This document shows positions 1 to 5,276 of a stretch of 5,276 nt of DNA, piece by piece. The DNA lies in assembly GCA_024711415.1 (NCBI GenBank), contig JANJSW010000220.1:1-5276 (forward strand), read 5' to 3'. The number at the start of each line of letters is the position of its first letter. Within the stretch, counting starts at the first letter, position 1. The position numbers were made by a program, and so were the translations under genes. The notes under the pieces were generated by a model. It had not been told where the DNA came from. It saw nothing but the letters and a program-made list of their open reading frames with translations, and did no database searches. This DNA comes from Thermomonas sp. GTDB lineage: Bacteria; Pseudomonadota; Gammaproteobacteria; Xanthomonadales; Xanthomonadaceae.

Positions 1-249
1 GTGCTGCTGCTGGACGAGGCCACCTCGGCGCTGGACGCGCACAGCGAGCGCGCCGTGCAGACTGCGCTGGAACACCTGATGGAAGGCCGCACCACGCTGG
101 TGGTGGCGCACCGCCTGGCCACCGTGCTCAAGGCCGACCGCATCGTGGTGATGGACCACGGCCGCATCGTCGCCGAAGGCACCCACGCCGAACTGCTGGC
201 GCAGGGCGGCCTGTACGCGGAGCTGGCGAAGCTGCAGTTCCTCGACTGA
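1..249 (+). CDS. ABC exporter ATP-binding domain, C-terminal end (partial)
   Basis: Only the last 82 residues are in the window; the gene starts upstream, so the GTG at position 1 is an internal valine codon, not a start. The fragment opens inside the Walker B motif (VLLLDE, residues 1-6, with catalytic Glu6), followed by the D-loop (SALD, 9-12) and the H-loop/switch histidine (VVAHRL, His37). It ends with the usual exporter tail, in which the segment around residues 54-66 ([13 protein letters not shown]) is typical of fused permease-ATPase half-transporters of the MsbA/BmrA type. It would bind and hydrolyse ATP at the inner membrane to drive export. The Walker A, Q-loop, signature motif and membrane domain are not visible, so the substrate (lipid, drug, peptide) cannot be told. 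The stop is TGA at 247-249, followed 14 nt later by a strong hairpin. The family call is secure; the subfamily is inference. Confidence 0.93.
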   Translation: MLLLDEATSALDAHSERAVQTALEHLMEGRTTLVVAHRLATVLKADRIVVMDHGRIVAEGTHAELLAQGGLYAELAKLQFLD

Positions 250-263
250 GGGCGCAAAGCAGA

Positions 264-284
264 ACGCCCGGCATTGCCGGGCGT
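264..284. terminator. Intergenic hairpin, probable bidirectional terminator
   Basis: A perfect 9-bp stem, ACGCCCGGC (264-272) and GCCGGGCGT (276-284), closes a 3-nt loop (ATT). It lies between the stop of the ABC gene (249) and the stop of the convergent lipoprotein gene (305), where a shared terminator is expected. On the plus strand the 3' flank (CCTGCG) has no T-run. On the minus strand the flank reads TTCTGCTTTG, weakly T-rich, so intrinsic termination is somewhat better supported for the lipoprotein operon. The hairpin is seen directly; the function is inferred. Confidence 0.75.
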
Positions 285-304
285 CCTGCGTCATCCAGCC
301 GCGT

Positions 305-922
305 TTACTTCTGCTTCCAGCTGCCGCCGGACTGGTACCACCAGCCGGCCTTGGCGCTGGCGATCCACTGCTTGGCGAACACGCCGCGGATCTGTTCTTC
401 CCATTCCGGATGGCCGTTGGCCACCGCCACTTCGCGATAAACCGCCTTGCGGTCGCGATTGTCATCGGCCACCGCCGAATTCAGCGCCACGCGATCCTTC
501 AGCTCCACCTTCGAGGCATCGCGGACGGTGATCAGGCCGTCGCCGGTGAAACCCAGCGCACCGCTGTCGAAGCCCGCGCGCAGGGTCGTGTTGAAGCGGG
601 TTTCCATGCGCGACTGGATGGCCTGGATCGCCGGCGTCTTGATGGTGATGTCAGGCGCGGACTGCGCGCGCGCGCTGCCGATGCCGACCAGCGCCCACGG
701 GTCGAAGCCGGACAGGTCCAGTTCGATGCGGCGTTCCAGCATCGCCATGCCGCCGCCGGCCGGGGTTTCCTTGATCTCGACCTTGTCGGCCTCGTTGATG
801 ACCTTCTCGACGAACTCCTTGGCCGCTTCCTTGGCCTCCGCCGCGGGGAAATACACGTTGATCGTGACGCATGCGCTGAGCAGCAGCGCGGCCGCGACCG
901 GCATGCCCATCCAGTGTTTCAT
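305..922 (-). CDS. DUF1318 (YdbL-family) lipoprotein with YnbE-like N-terminus
   Basis: This 205-residue protein is predicted to be an outer-membrane lipoprotein facing the periplasm. Residues 1-18 form a short signal peptide ending in a lipobox (LLSAC, Cys18); Val at +2 gives no inner-membrane retention signal. Residues 19-26 (VTINVYFP) look like a beta-strand, followed by a charged helix (about 29-52). A glycine-rich linker and a hydrophobic stretch (73-89) lead to the DUF1318 domain (about 94-205), with NRDRKAVYREVA, the NGHPEWE segment and a C-terminal AKAGWWYQ...SWKQK resembling the ending of E. coli YdbL. YdbL is known as a periplasmic factor controlling YnbE assembly with YdbH; function here is inferred. 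The protein is about twice the length of E. coli YdbL (roughly 108 residues). The start at 922 is chosen for its AAGGAG site 7 nt upstream; Met5 and Met7 would spoil the signal peptide. It is the second gene of an operon, 35 nt after the YdbH-like gene. The family call is firm; the composite YnbE/YdbL reading is tentative. Confidence 0.88.
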   Translation of the reverse strand: MKHWMGMPVAAALLLSACVTINVYFPAAEAKEAAKEFVEKVINEADKVEIKETPAGGGMAMLERRIELDLSGFDPWALVGIGSARAQSAPDITIKTPAIQAIQSRMETRFNTTLRAGFDSGALGFTGDGLITVRDASKVELKDRVALNSAVADDNRDRKAVYREVAVANGHPEWEEQIRGVFAKQWIASAKAGWWYQSGGSWKQK

Positions 923-929
923 CGTCTTG

Positions 930-935
930 CTCCTT
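930..935 (-). promoter_or_regulatory. Shine-Dalgarno site of the DUF1318 lipoprotein gene
   Basis: AAGGAG on the minus strand lies 7 nt before the ATG at 922. It settles the start against the in-frame ATG codons at 910 and 904. It sits inside the 35-nt gap after the YdbH-like stop codon, which is consistent with translation from a shared mRNA. Confidence 0.75.
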
Positions 936-957
936 GGTTCGTCCAGCCCGATTGCAT

Positions 958-2979
958 TCAGTCCACCACCGGCGCCACGTCGCCCTTGCCGGCCGCGACC
1001 AGGCGCTCCACCAGCGTCGGCCAGTCCACCGCGCGGTTGAAGCCCACCACGTCCAGACGCGGCAGGCCGCTGCCTTCGACGATAGTAAAGGCGTTGCCCG
1101 CTGAACGCAGGCCCGACATCGCGCAGACCTGATTCTCCAGCCGGCAGCCGATGCCGATACGGCGATAGCCGAAGTCGGAGAACAGCCCGATCAGCTGGCC
1201 CTGCAGACTGGTGATGAAGGAGGCGTCGCCGACGCTGCCGATGTCCTGCACCGCGCGCTGGCTGATCCGCTGGCGCACGCCCGGCGCCTCGTCGGTGATG
1301 AAGCGCGCGTCGAACGCCACCGGCGTCCAGTCCACCAGCCGCAGCCCGTTGATGCGGCCATCCAAGCGCCCGGTGATGCTGCCGAAGCCCAGCACTTCGG
1401 TCAGCCGCAGCAGGTCCAGGTCGTCCATCGCGACGTCCGCGCTGAGGCTGGGGGCGGTGCCGAACGGGCGCTCCAAGGCCAGCGAGGAAAACGCCACCTG
1501 GCCGTCGAACAGGCCCAGCGACAGCCCGCCGTCGAAATCGATGCGGTCGTTGGCGTAGTGCACGTGCGGCAGGTCGCCGTCCAGCCGGCCCTGGAACGCG
1601 GGCAGGCCCAGCGCCAGCGAGACCTTGCCGAAGTCGATCCCCGCCAGCCGCATGCCGAAGCGGATGTCGGCGCCGGCGCCGTCCTGCGGCGGGCGGATGA
1701 TGACGTCGCGCAGGCCCAGCTGGCCGCCCAGCATCGGCATATCGACCGCTCCATCCACGCGCAGCGCGCCATCGGCGCTGGCGAACGGCAGCCGGGCGGC
1801 GCCGAAGGCCAGGCCATACAGCTGGCCGCCATCCCACTGCAGCGCGCTGGCGACCGGCGCGCCGGCGGAATAGCGCAGGTCGCCGCGCAGGCCATCGAAC
1901 ACGAAACGCCCGGCCGGATCGCGCAGGTCGACGCCATGCAATTGGGCGGTGACGCCGGCCAGCCCACCCCCGCGCAGGCGTGCATCCACGTCGATGGCGC
2001 CGTGCAGGTCCACCTCGCCCAGCCCCACCAGGCCCATCCAACCCGACAGATAGCGCGGCCGCAGCGGTGCCATGTCGGCGCTGCGCGCCTGCACGTCCAG
2101 CGCCTCCAGCGTCCCGTCCGGCGCCAGCGCGGCATTGGCGTCGACCGCCAGCGCATCGCCGTCGCGCCATTCGATCCGCGGCAGCTGCCAGCCCGCGTCG
2201 CCGCGCCGCCCCGCCTCCACCCGCAGCCCCACCGGCGTGGCCGGCAGCGCCACGTAGGTATTGCCGGCAAGGAATTCGCCGCCGCGCAGGTCGCCGGTCA
2301 CCATCACCTGCGCCAGTCCACCGCCGCTGCGGTAATCGAGCTGCAGCGCGCCGCCCAGCCCCTCGCCGACGATGCTGGAATCGGCATTCTCGAATCCCGC
2401 GCCACCCAGCTTCAGCAGGCCATCCACCCGCAGCGGCGCGCGCGCGGGCGTTGCCAGCCGCAGCTGCCCGTCCAGCGTGCCCGCCTTCAGCCGTCCCTGC
2501 GGCCATGCCTGCGCCAGCAGCGCTTGCGCCCAGGCCAGCGGCACCGCGCGCAGGTCGAAGCGGGTGAGATCGGGCGCGGCGACGGTGCGGTCCAGCGCCA
2601 GCCGGGCCCCGCCGCGCGCCAGCGAAGCGTGGGTGGTCGCGGCGTCGAAGGCCAGCGCCAGCCGCAGCGGTGCGGCGCCGCCTCCACGCAATTCGCCCTC
2701 GCATTGCCAGCCGCCACGCGGGGTGCGCTGCAGCGGGCAGCGCCAGTGCAGGTCGCGGAAGCGGTAGCCGAGGTCCGGCGCATCCACCCGACCGGCCCAC
2801 AGCTGCAGTTCGCCGGCCGCCGCGCCATCCGGCCAGTCCAGCCGCAGTCGCACCTGTTCCAGCGTCGCCACCGCGGTGGTGACCTTGGCCACCCGCGCCT
2901 GCGCTACCCGCGCCGACGCCGCCGGAGCGGCAAGCACCGCCAGCAGGCACAGGCAAAGCGTTAGCATCGGGCGCGACAT
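958..2979 (-). CDS. YdbH-family (AsmA-like) periplasmic intermembrane protein
   Basis: This 673-residue protein has an N-terminal signal-like segment (charged residue 3, hydrophobic 6-20, ASA at 21-23) and then a long body of amphipathic beta-strands with repeated short motifs such as LDGQLRL, LQLDYRSG, LRVDGAVDM and FDGGLSLGLFDGQVAF. This is the pattern expected of AsmA/TamB-like beta-groove proteins. The C-terminal part is the most diagnostic: DGRINGLRLVDWTP, a segment beginning RQRISQRAVQDIGS, FGYRRIGIGCRLENQVC (Cys612, Cys619) and VVGFNRAVDW (644-653) match what I know of the YdbH C-terminal domain. In E. coli, YdbH (about 879 residues) bridges the envelope with lipoprotein YnbE and supports outer-membrane lipid homeostasis. 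The same role is inferred here, helped by the downstream YdbL-family gene. Cys81/Cys93 and Cys612/Cys619 could form disulfides. The start is uncertain: ATG at 2979 gives a compact signal peptide but has no clear ribosome site. An in-frame ATG at 3021 has AGGGG 7 nt upstream and would add 14 residues. Confidence 0.82.
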   Translation of the reverse strand: MSRPMLTLCLCLLAVLAAPAASARVAQARVAKVTTAVATLEQVRLRLDWPDGAAAGELQLWAGRVDAPDLGYRFRDLHWRCPLQRTPRGGWQCEGELRGGGAAPLRLALAFDAATTHASLARGGARLALDRTVAAPDLTRFDLRAVPLAWAQALLAQAWPQGRLKAGTLDGQLRLATPARAPLRVDGLLKLGGAGFENADSSIVGEGLGGALQLDYRSGGGLAQVMVTGDLRGGEFLAGNTYVALPATPVGLRVEAGRRGDAGWQLPRIEWRDGDALAVDANAALAPDGTLEALDVQARSADMAPLRPRYLSGWMGLVGLGEVDLHGAIDVDARLRGGGLAGVTAQLHGVDLRDPAGRFVFDGLRGDLRYSAGAPVASALQWDGGQLYGLAFGAARLPFASADGALRVDGAVDMPMLGGQLGLRDVIIRPPQDGAGADIRFGMRLAGIDFGKVSLALGLPAFQGRLDGDLPHVHYANDRIDFDGGLSLGLFDGQVAFSSLALERPFGTAPSLSADVAMDDLDLLRLTEVLGFGSITGRLDGRINGLRLVDWTPVAFDARFITDEAPGVRQRISQRAVQDIGSVGDASFITSLQGQLIGLFSDFGYRRIGIGCRLENQVCAMSGLRSAGNAFTIVEGSGLPRLDVVGFNRAVDWPTLVERLVAAGKGDVAPVVD
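986..991 (-). other. Not a site: interior of the YdbH-like coding region
   Basis: These bases lie within codons near the 3' end of the YdbH-like gene and carry no separate signal. The candidate -10 element for that gene is at 2986-2991 and is listed separately. Confidence 0.05.
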
Positions 2980-2985
2980 GCACCC

Positions 2986-2991
2986 AGCATA
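2986..2991 (-). promoter_or_regulatory. Candidate -10 element for the YdbH-like operon
   Basis: TATGCT on the minus strand (read 2991 to 2986) fits a loose TANNNT -10 pattern. Transcription starting about 7 nt downstream would begin at or next to the ATG at 2979, giving a leaderless mRNA, which would explain the lack of a ribosome site there. No convincing -35 box is visible at normal spacing. Short AT-rich matches arise by chance, so this is only a candidate. Confidence 0.25.
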
Positions 2992-3012
2992 CAAAGCCCC
3001 GATGGTGCCGCG

Positions 3013-3705
3013 ATGAACCATTCCCCCGCCCCTGCGCTCCCGCGCCTGCTGCTGGTAGAGGACGACCCGGTCAGCGCCGCCTTCCTCGCCGCCGCCTGTA
3101 CCGCAGTGCCCGCGCGGGTGGTGCAGGTGGGAAGCCTGGCCGAAGCGCGGACGGCTTGCGACGACGAGCGCTTCGACCTGTTCCTGTTCGACGCACACCT
3201 GCCAGACGGTCGGGGTGAAGACCTGCTGTGCGCCCTGCGCGAGACCGGCTCGGACACCGTGGCGCTGGCGCATACGGCAGAGGCGGATGCCGACCTGCAC
3301 GCGCGGTTGCTGGCGGCCGGCTTCGTCGAGGTCCTGCGCAAGCCGCTGGCGGTGGCGGACCTGCACGCCGCGCTGCGCCGCTGGCTGCCGGCGGCAACGA
3401 CCCCGCGCCCGTGCTGGGACGATGCCGCGGCGCTCGCTGCGCTGGGTGGCCCGGCGGCACACGTGCAGGCGCTGCGCGGGATGTTCCTGGCGGAGCTGCC
3501 GGGGCAGCATGCCCGCATCACCTCGGCGGTCGCCGACGGCGACGCCGCGACGGTCCGGGCCGAGCTGCACAGGCTGATGGCCAGCTGCGGCTTCGTTGGC
3601 GCGGCGCAGCTGGGCGATGCGGTGCAGGCCATGCGCGCCGCGCCGCTGGAAACGGAGGCGCTGCGGGCGCTGGACGCAGCCGTTGCCGGACTGCTGCCCG
3701 GATAA
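3013..3705 (+). CDS. Receiver-Hpt two-domain phosphorelay protein
   Basis: This 230-residue cytoplasmic protein has two signalling domains and no DNA-binding or enzymatic output. The receiver domain (about 11-125) shows the acidic cluster Glu16-Asp17-Asp18 after strand LLLVEDD, the phospho-acceptor Asp60 in LFDAHLPDG, and Lys110-Pro111 in VLRKPL. The usual Thr/Ser after strand 4 aligns with Ala86 in VALAHTAE, although Thr88 is close. The C-terminal half (about 138-228) is a helical Hpt domain with phospho-accepting His186 in LHRLMASCGFVGAAQL; the common Lys-Gly after the histidine is Met-Ala here. It could pass phosphate between Asp60 and His186 or act as a relay/sink for a hybrid kinase elsewhere; no kinase is in this window. 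ATG 3013 is the most upstream possible start: TAG at 2962-2964 is in frame, with no ATG, GTG or TTG between. No Shine-Dalgarno site is visible. It diverges from the YdbH-like gene with only 33 nt between. Domain calls are firm; the pathway is unknown. Confidence 0.9.
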   Translation: MNHSPAPALPRLLLVEDDPVSAAFLAAACTAVPARVVQVGSLAEARTACDDERFDLFLFDAHLPDGRGEDLLCALRETGSDTVALAHTAEADADLHARLLAAGFVEVLRKPLAVADLHAALRRWLPAATTPRPCWDDAAALAALGGPAAHVQALRGMFLAELPGQHARITSAVADGDAATVRAELHRLMASCGFVGAAQLGDAVQAMRAAPLETEALRALDAAVAGLLPG

Positions 3706-3707
3706 CC

Positions 3708-3726
3708 ACCCGGCACGGAACCGGGT
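3708..3726 (+). terminator. Weak hairpin after the REC-Hpt gene
   Basis: ACCCGG (3708-3713) pairs with CCGGGT (3721-3726) across a 7-nt loop, beginning 3 nt after the stop codon. It is correctly placed to end transcription of the REC-Hpt gene, but the stem is short and no T-run follows, so its strength is doubtful. Confidence 0.4.
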
Positions 3727-3734
3727 AACTGCGG

Positions 3735-3777
3735 TGCATCTCACCAGGCGCAGGCGCTGCGTGCGCCATGCATCTCA
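3735..3777. repeat. 9-bp direct repeat flanking a hairpin near the pgi stop
   Basis: TGCATCTCA occurs at 3735-3743 and again at 3769-3777, offset by 34 bp. The second copy includes the pgi stop codon (TGA on the minus strand). The hairpin sequence at 3747-3767 lies between the copies. The repeat is exact and directly seen; it may be a small local duplication or chance, and no function is assigned. Confidence 0.45.
3747..3767 (-). terminator. Candidate pgi terminator hairpin
   Basis: GGCGCA (3747-3752) pairs with TGCGCC (3762-3767) around a 9-nt loop, 7 nt past the pgi stop on the minus strand. An alternative overlapping stem, CGCAG (3749-3753) with CTGCG (3757-3761), uses the same bases, so the two folds compete. 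There is no T-run on either side. The placement suits a pgi terminator; the support is weak. Confidence 0.35.
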
Positions 3778-5276
3778 GGAAACGGCGCCCCGCAGTTCCG
3801 CCAGCAGCGCGCGGGTCACCGGATCATCGGCATCGCGCTCGCCGTTCAGCGCCGGCAGCAGCGCGTTGGCGACCTGCTTGCCGAGCTCCACGCCGAACTG
3901 GTCGAAGGCATTGATGCCCCACAGCACCGACTGCAGGTAGACGCTGTGCTCGTACAGCGCGATCAGCATGCCCAGCGATTGCGGGGTCAGCGCATCCAGC
4001 AGCAGCAGCGTGCTGGGACGGTTGCCGGGATAGCGCCGGTGCGGGTCTTCGCTGTCGCGGCCATTCGCCAGCGCCTCGGTCTGCGCCAGCAGGTTGGCCA
4101 GCAGCGCGGCGTGGTTCGCTGCGTGCGGGTGGTCGGCCCTGGCCACGCCGATGAAATCCGCCGGCACCACCTGCGTGCCCTGGTGCAGGGCTTGGAAGAA
4201 GCTGTGCTGGGTATCGGTGCCGGCGCCGCCCCACCACACCGGGACGGTGTGCCACTCGGTGTCGCGGCCATCCAGCCGCACCGACTTGCCCAGGCTTTCC
4301 ATCACCAGCTGCTGCAGGTAGCTGGGCAACAGGCGCAGGCGGTCATCGTAGGGCAGCACGGCCTGGGTGGCCGCATGCAGGCCGTTGCGGTTCCAGATCG
4401 CAGTCAACGCATGCCAGACCGGCAGGTTGTCGCGCAACGGCGCGTGCAGGGCATGGGCGTCGAGCGCAGCCGCGCCTTCCAGCAGCGCCTCGAAGCGGTC
4501 CATCCCCAGCGCCAGCGCGATCGGGAAACCCACCGCCGACCACAGCGAATAGCGGCCGCCCACCCAGTCCCACATCGGCAGGGTGCGCTCGGGCGGGATG
4601 CCGAAGTCGGCGACCCGCTGGGCATTGGTGCTGACGGCATAGAGGCGCGCGTCGTCCCCCAGCCAGGCGCGGACGATGCCGCCGTTCAGCAGCGTCTCCT
4701 GCGTCCCGAAGGTCTTGGAGATCATGATCGCGGCGCTGCGCCGCGGGTCCAGCCCGGCCAGCACGCGCTGCGCCGCGTTGCCGTCCACGTTGGATAGGAA
4801 ATGCACCCGGAAGCGCGCGTCGGGCTGCGCCAGCGCATCGACGACCAGCCGCGGCCCGAGGTCGGAGCCACCGATGCCGATGCTGACGATGTCGGTGACG
4901 TCGCTGGCGGCCAGCGCGTCCATCAGTTCGCGCATCCGCAGCTGCGCGGACAGTGCCTGCGCCCGCGCGGCCAGCGCGAAGGCGGAGCTGGCAGCGGGAC
5001 CGCGCAGTGCACCGTGCAGCGCCGCCCGCCCCTCGGTCACGTTGACCTCTTCGCCCGCCAGCAGCTGCCGCATCGCCCCGGCCAGATCGGCGCGTTCGGC
5101 GATCGCAAACAGCGCGCCCAGCGCTTCGCGGTCGTAGCGCTGGCGCGCGAAGTTGGCGTAGAGCGGGCCGCAGCGCAGGGCGAAATCGCCGGCGCGGGCG
5201 GGATCCGCGGCCAGCAGGGCCGGCAGCGTGGTGCCGGAAAGCCGGTCGGCGTGCGCCTCCAGACCCTCCAGCAGGC
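3775..5276 (-). CDS. pgi: Glucose-6-phosphate isomerase (5' end outside window)
   Basis: This is the cytoplasmic enzyme of glycolysis and gluconeogenesis that interconverts glucose 6-phosphate and fructose 6-phosphate. The frame stays open to the window end, so 499 residues are visible; the ATG at 5073 is internal because homologous sequence (for example [17 protein letters not shown]) continues upstream of it. Against the roughly 504 residues usual in Xanthomonas-type Pgi, only a few N-terminal residues seem to be missing. In visible numbering: [11 protein letters not shown] (131-141) and SKTFGTQET (186-194) are phosphate-binding SIS-domain loops; [12 protein letters not shown] (238-249) is PROSITE signature 1; and [14 protein letters not shown] (453-466) is signature 2. 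The expected catalytic residues are all present: Glu326 (in MES), His357 (in TQHSF) and Lys466 (in ELGK). Nothing suggests damage. It converges on the REC-Hpt gene with a 69-nt spacer, and its upstream neighbours are outside the window, so operon membership is unknown. Confidence 0.97.
   Translation of the reverse strand, partial: LLEGLEAHADRLSGTTLPALLAADPARAGDFALRCGPLYANFARQRYDREALGALFAIAERADLAGAMRQLLAGEEVNVTEGRAALHGALRGPAASSAFALAARAQALSAQLRMRELMDALAASDVTDIVSIGIGGSDLGPRLVVDALAQPDARFRVHFLSNVDGNAAQRVLAGLDPRRSAAIMISKTFGTQETLLNGGIVRAWLGDDARLYAVSTNAQRVADFGIPPERTLPMWDWVGGRYSLWSAVGFPIALALGMDRFEALLEGAAALDAHALHAPLRDNLPVWHALTAIWNRNGLHAATQAVLPYDDRLRLLPSYLQQLVMESLGKSVRLDGRDTEWHTVPVWWGGAGTDTQHSFFQALHQGTQVVPADFIGVARADHPHAANHAALLANLLAQTEALANGRDSEDPHRRYPGNRPSTLLLLDALTPQSLGMLIALYEHSVYLQSVLWGINAFDQFGVELGKQVANALLPALNGERDADDPVTRALLAELRGAVS

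Noticed and set aside
919..957. A 12-codon mini-ORF (MQSGWTNQGARR) starting right after the YdbH-like stop and ending with an ATGA overlap on the lipoprotein start.
   Set aside because: The arrangement could couple translation, but it has no good ribosome site, shows no similarity to YnbE, and is short enough to arise by chance.
986..991. A minus-strand -10 entry at 986-991 in the feature list, given very low confidence.
   Set aside because: It is inside the YdbH-like coding region and has no promoter role; the candidate element is at 2986-2991.
1558..2964. A 468-codon open frame on the plus strand, antisense to the YdbH-like gene.
   Set aside because: It is rich in Gln, Arg, Ala and His with no recognisable domain, as expected opposite a GC-rich gene with strong third-position bias.
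305..2983. An 892-codon open frame on the minus strand that runs through the whole YdbH-like gene out of frame and continues into the DUF1318 lipoprotein.
   Set aside because: Its first part is low-complexity Arg/Ala/Gly sequence, typical of a shadow frame in GC-rich DNA. The real lipoprotein begins at 922 with a ribosome site and lipobox, and the YdbH-like frame is the one with family motifs.
3002..3016. A tiny ORF (ATG GTG CCG CGA TGA) overlapping the start of the REC-Hpt gene.
   Set aside because: Four codons with no ribosome site; the overlap with the ATG at 3013 is easily explained by chance.
958..3744. Upstream extension of the YdbH-like frame antisense through the REC-Hpt gene.
   Set aside because: The upstream part has no family similarity and lies opposite a clear REC-Hpt gene. 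The signal peptide near 2979 marks the real N-terminus.
3946..4797. A 283-codon open frame on the plus strand, antisense to pgi.
   Set aside because: The opposite strand encodes an intact isomerase with all catalytic residues, and this frame shows only Gln/Arg/Val-rich shadow composition.
1..5276. Mobile elements, CRISPR arrays, tRNA or rRNA genes, riboswitches and attachment sites.
   Set aside because: I found no transposase or integrase motifs, no regularly spaced repeats, no tRNA-like folds and no long terminal inverted repeats. All genes look like core chromosomal genes with uniform codon use.

Overview
The window looks like an ordinary chromosomal segment from a very GC-rich gammaproteobacterium, most likely Xanthomonadaceae/Lysobacteraceae (Lysobacter-, Luteimonas- or Xanthomonas-like). 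This is inferred from strong G/C third-position bias, dense shadow reading frames, and the family mix (YdbH-like protein, DUF1318 lipoprotein, REC-Hpt protein, Pgi with an N-terminus close to the Xanthomonas type). No search was possible, so the genus is not fixed. I see no insertion sequence, phage gene, CRISPR array, tRNA or rRNA.

Layout: (1) 1-249 (+) is the last 82 codons of an ABC-exporter ATPase that begins outside the window. (2) A strong hairpin at 264-284 separates it from a convergent two-gene unit on the minus strand. (3) That unit runs from a YdbH-family AsmA-like periplasmic protein (2979 down to 958) into a DUF1318/YdbL-family lipoprotein (922 down to 305), with a 35-nt gap. (4) 3013-3705 (+), divergent from the YdbH gene by only 33 nt, encodes a two-domain receiver-Hpt phosphorelay protein. 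(5) After a short convergent spacer (3706-3774) with weak hairpins, glucose-6-phosphate isomerase (pgi) occupies the minus strand from 3775 past the window end; only a few N-terminal residues appear to be missing. There is no gene-free stretch over 300 bases; the longest is the 69-nt spacer.

The most interesting part is the YdbH/DUF1318 pair. In E. coli three products cooperate: inner-membrane AsmA-like YdbH, the small outer-membrane lipoprotein YnbE, and the periplasmic factor YdbL. Together they form and control an intermembrane bridge for lipid homeostasis. Here no separate ynbE lies between or after the two genes. Instead the YdbL-like protein is a lipoprotein whose mature N-terminus carries a YnbE-like strand (CVTINV) and an acidic/basic helix before the DUF1318 domain. 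This suggests a two-component version with YnbE and YdbL roles in one polypeptide. The YdbH-like protein is also shorter than the E. coli one and starts with what looks like a cleavable signal peptide. These are inferences from sequence pattern, not demonstrated function.
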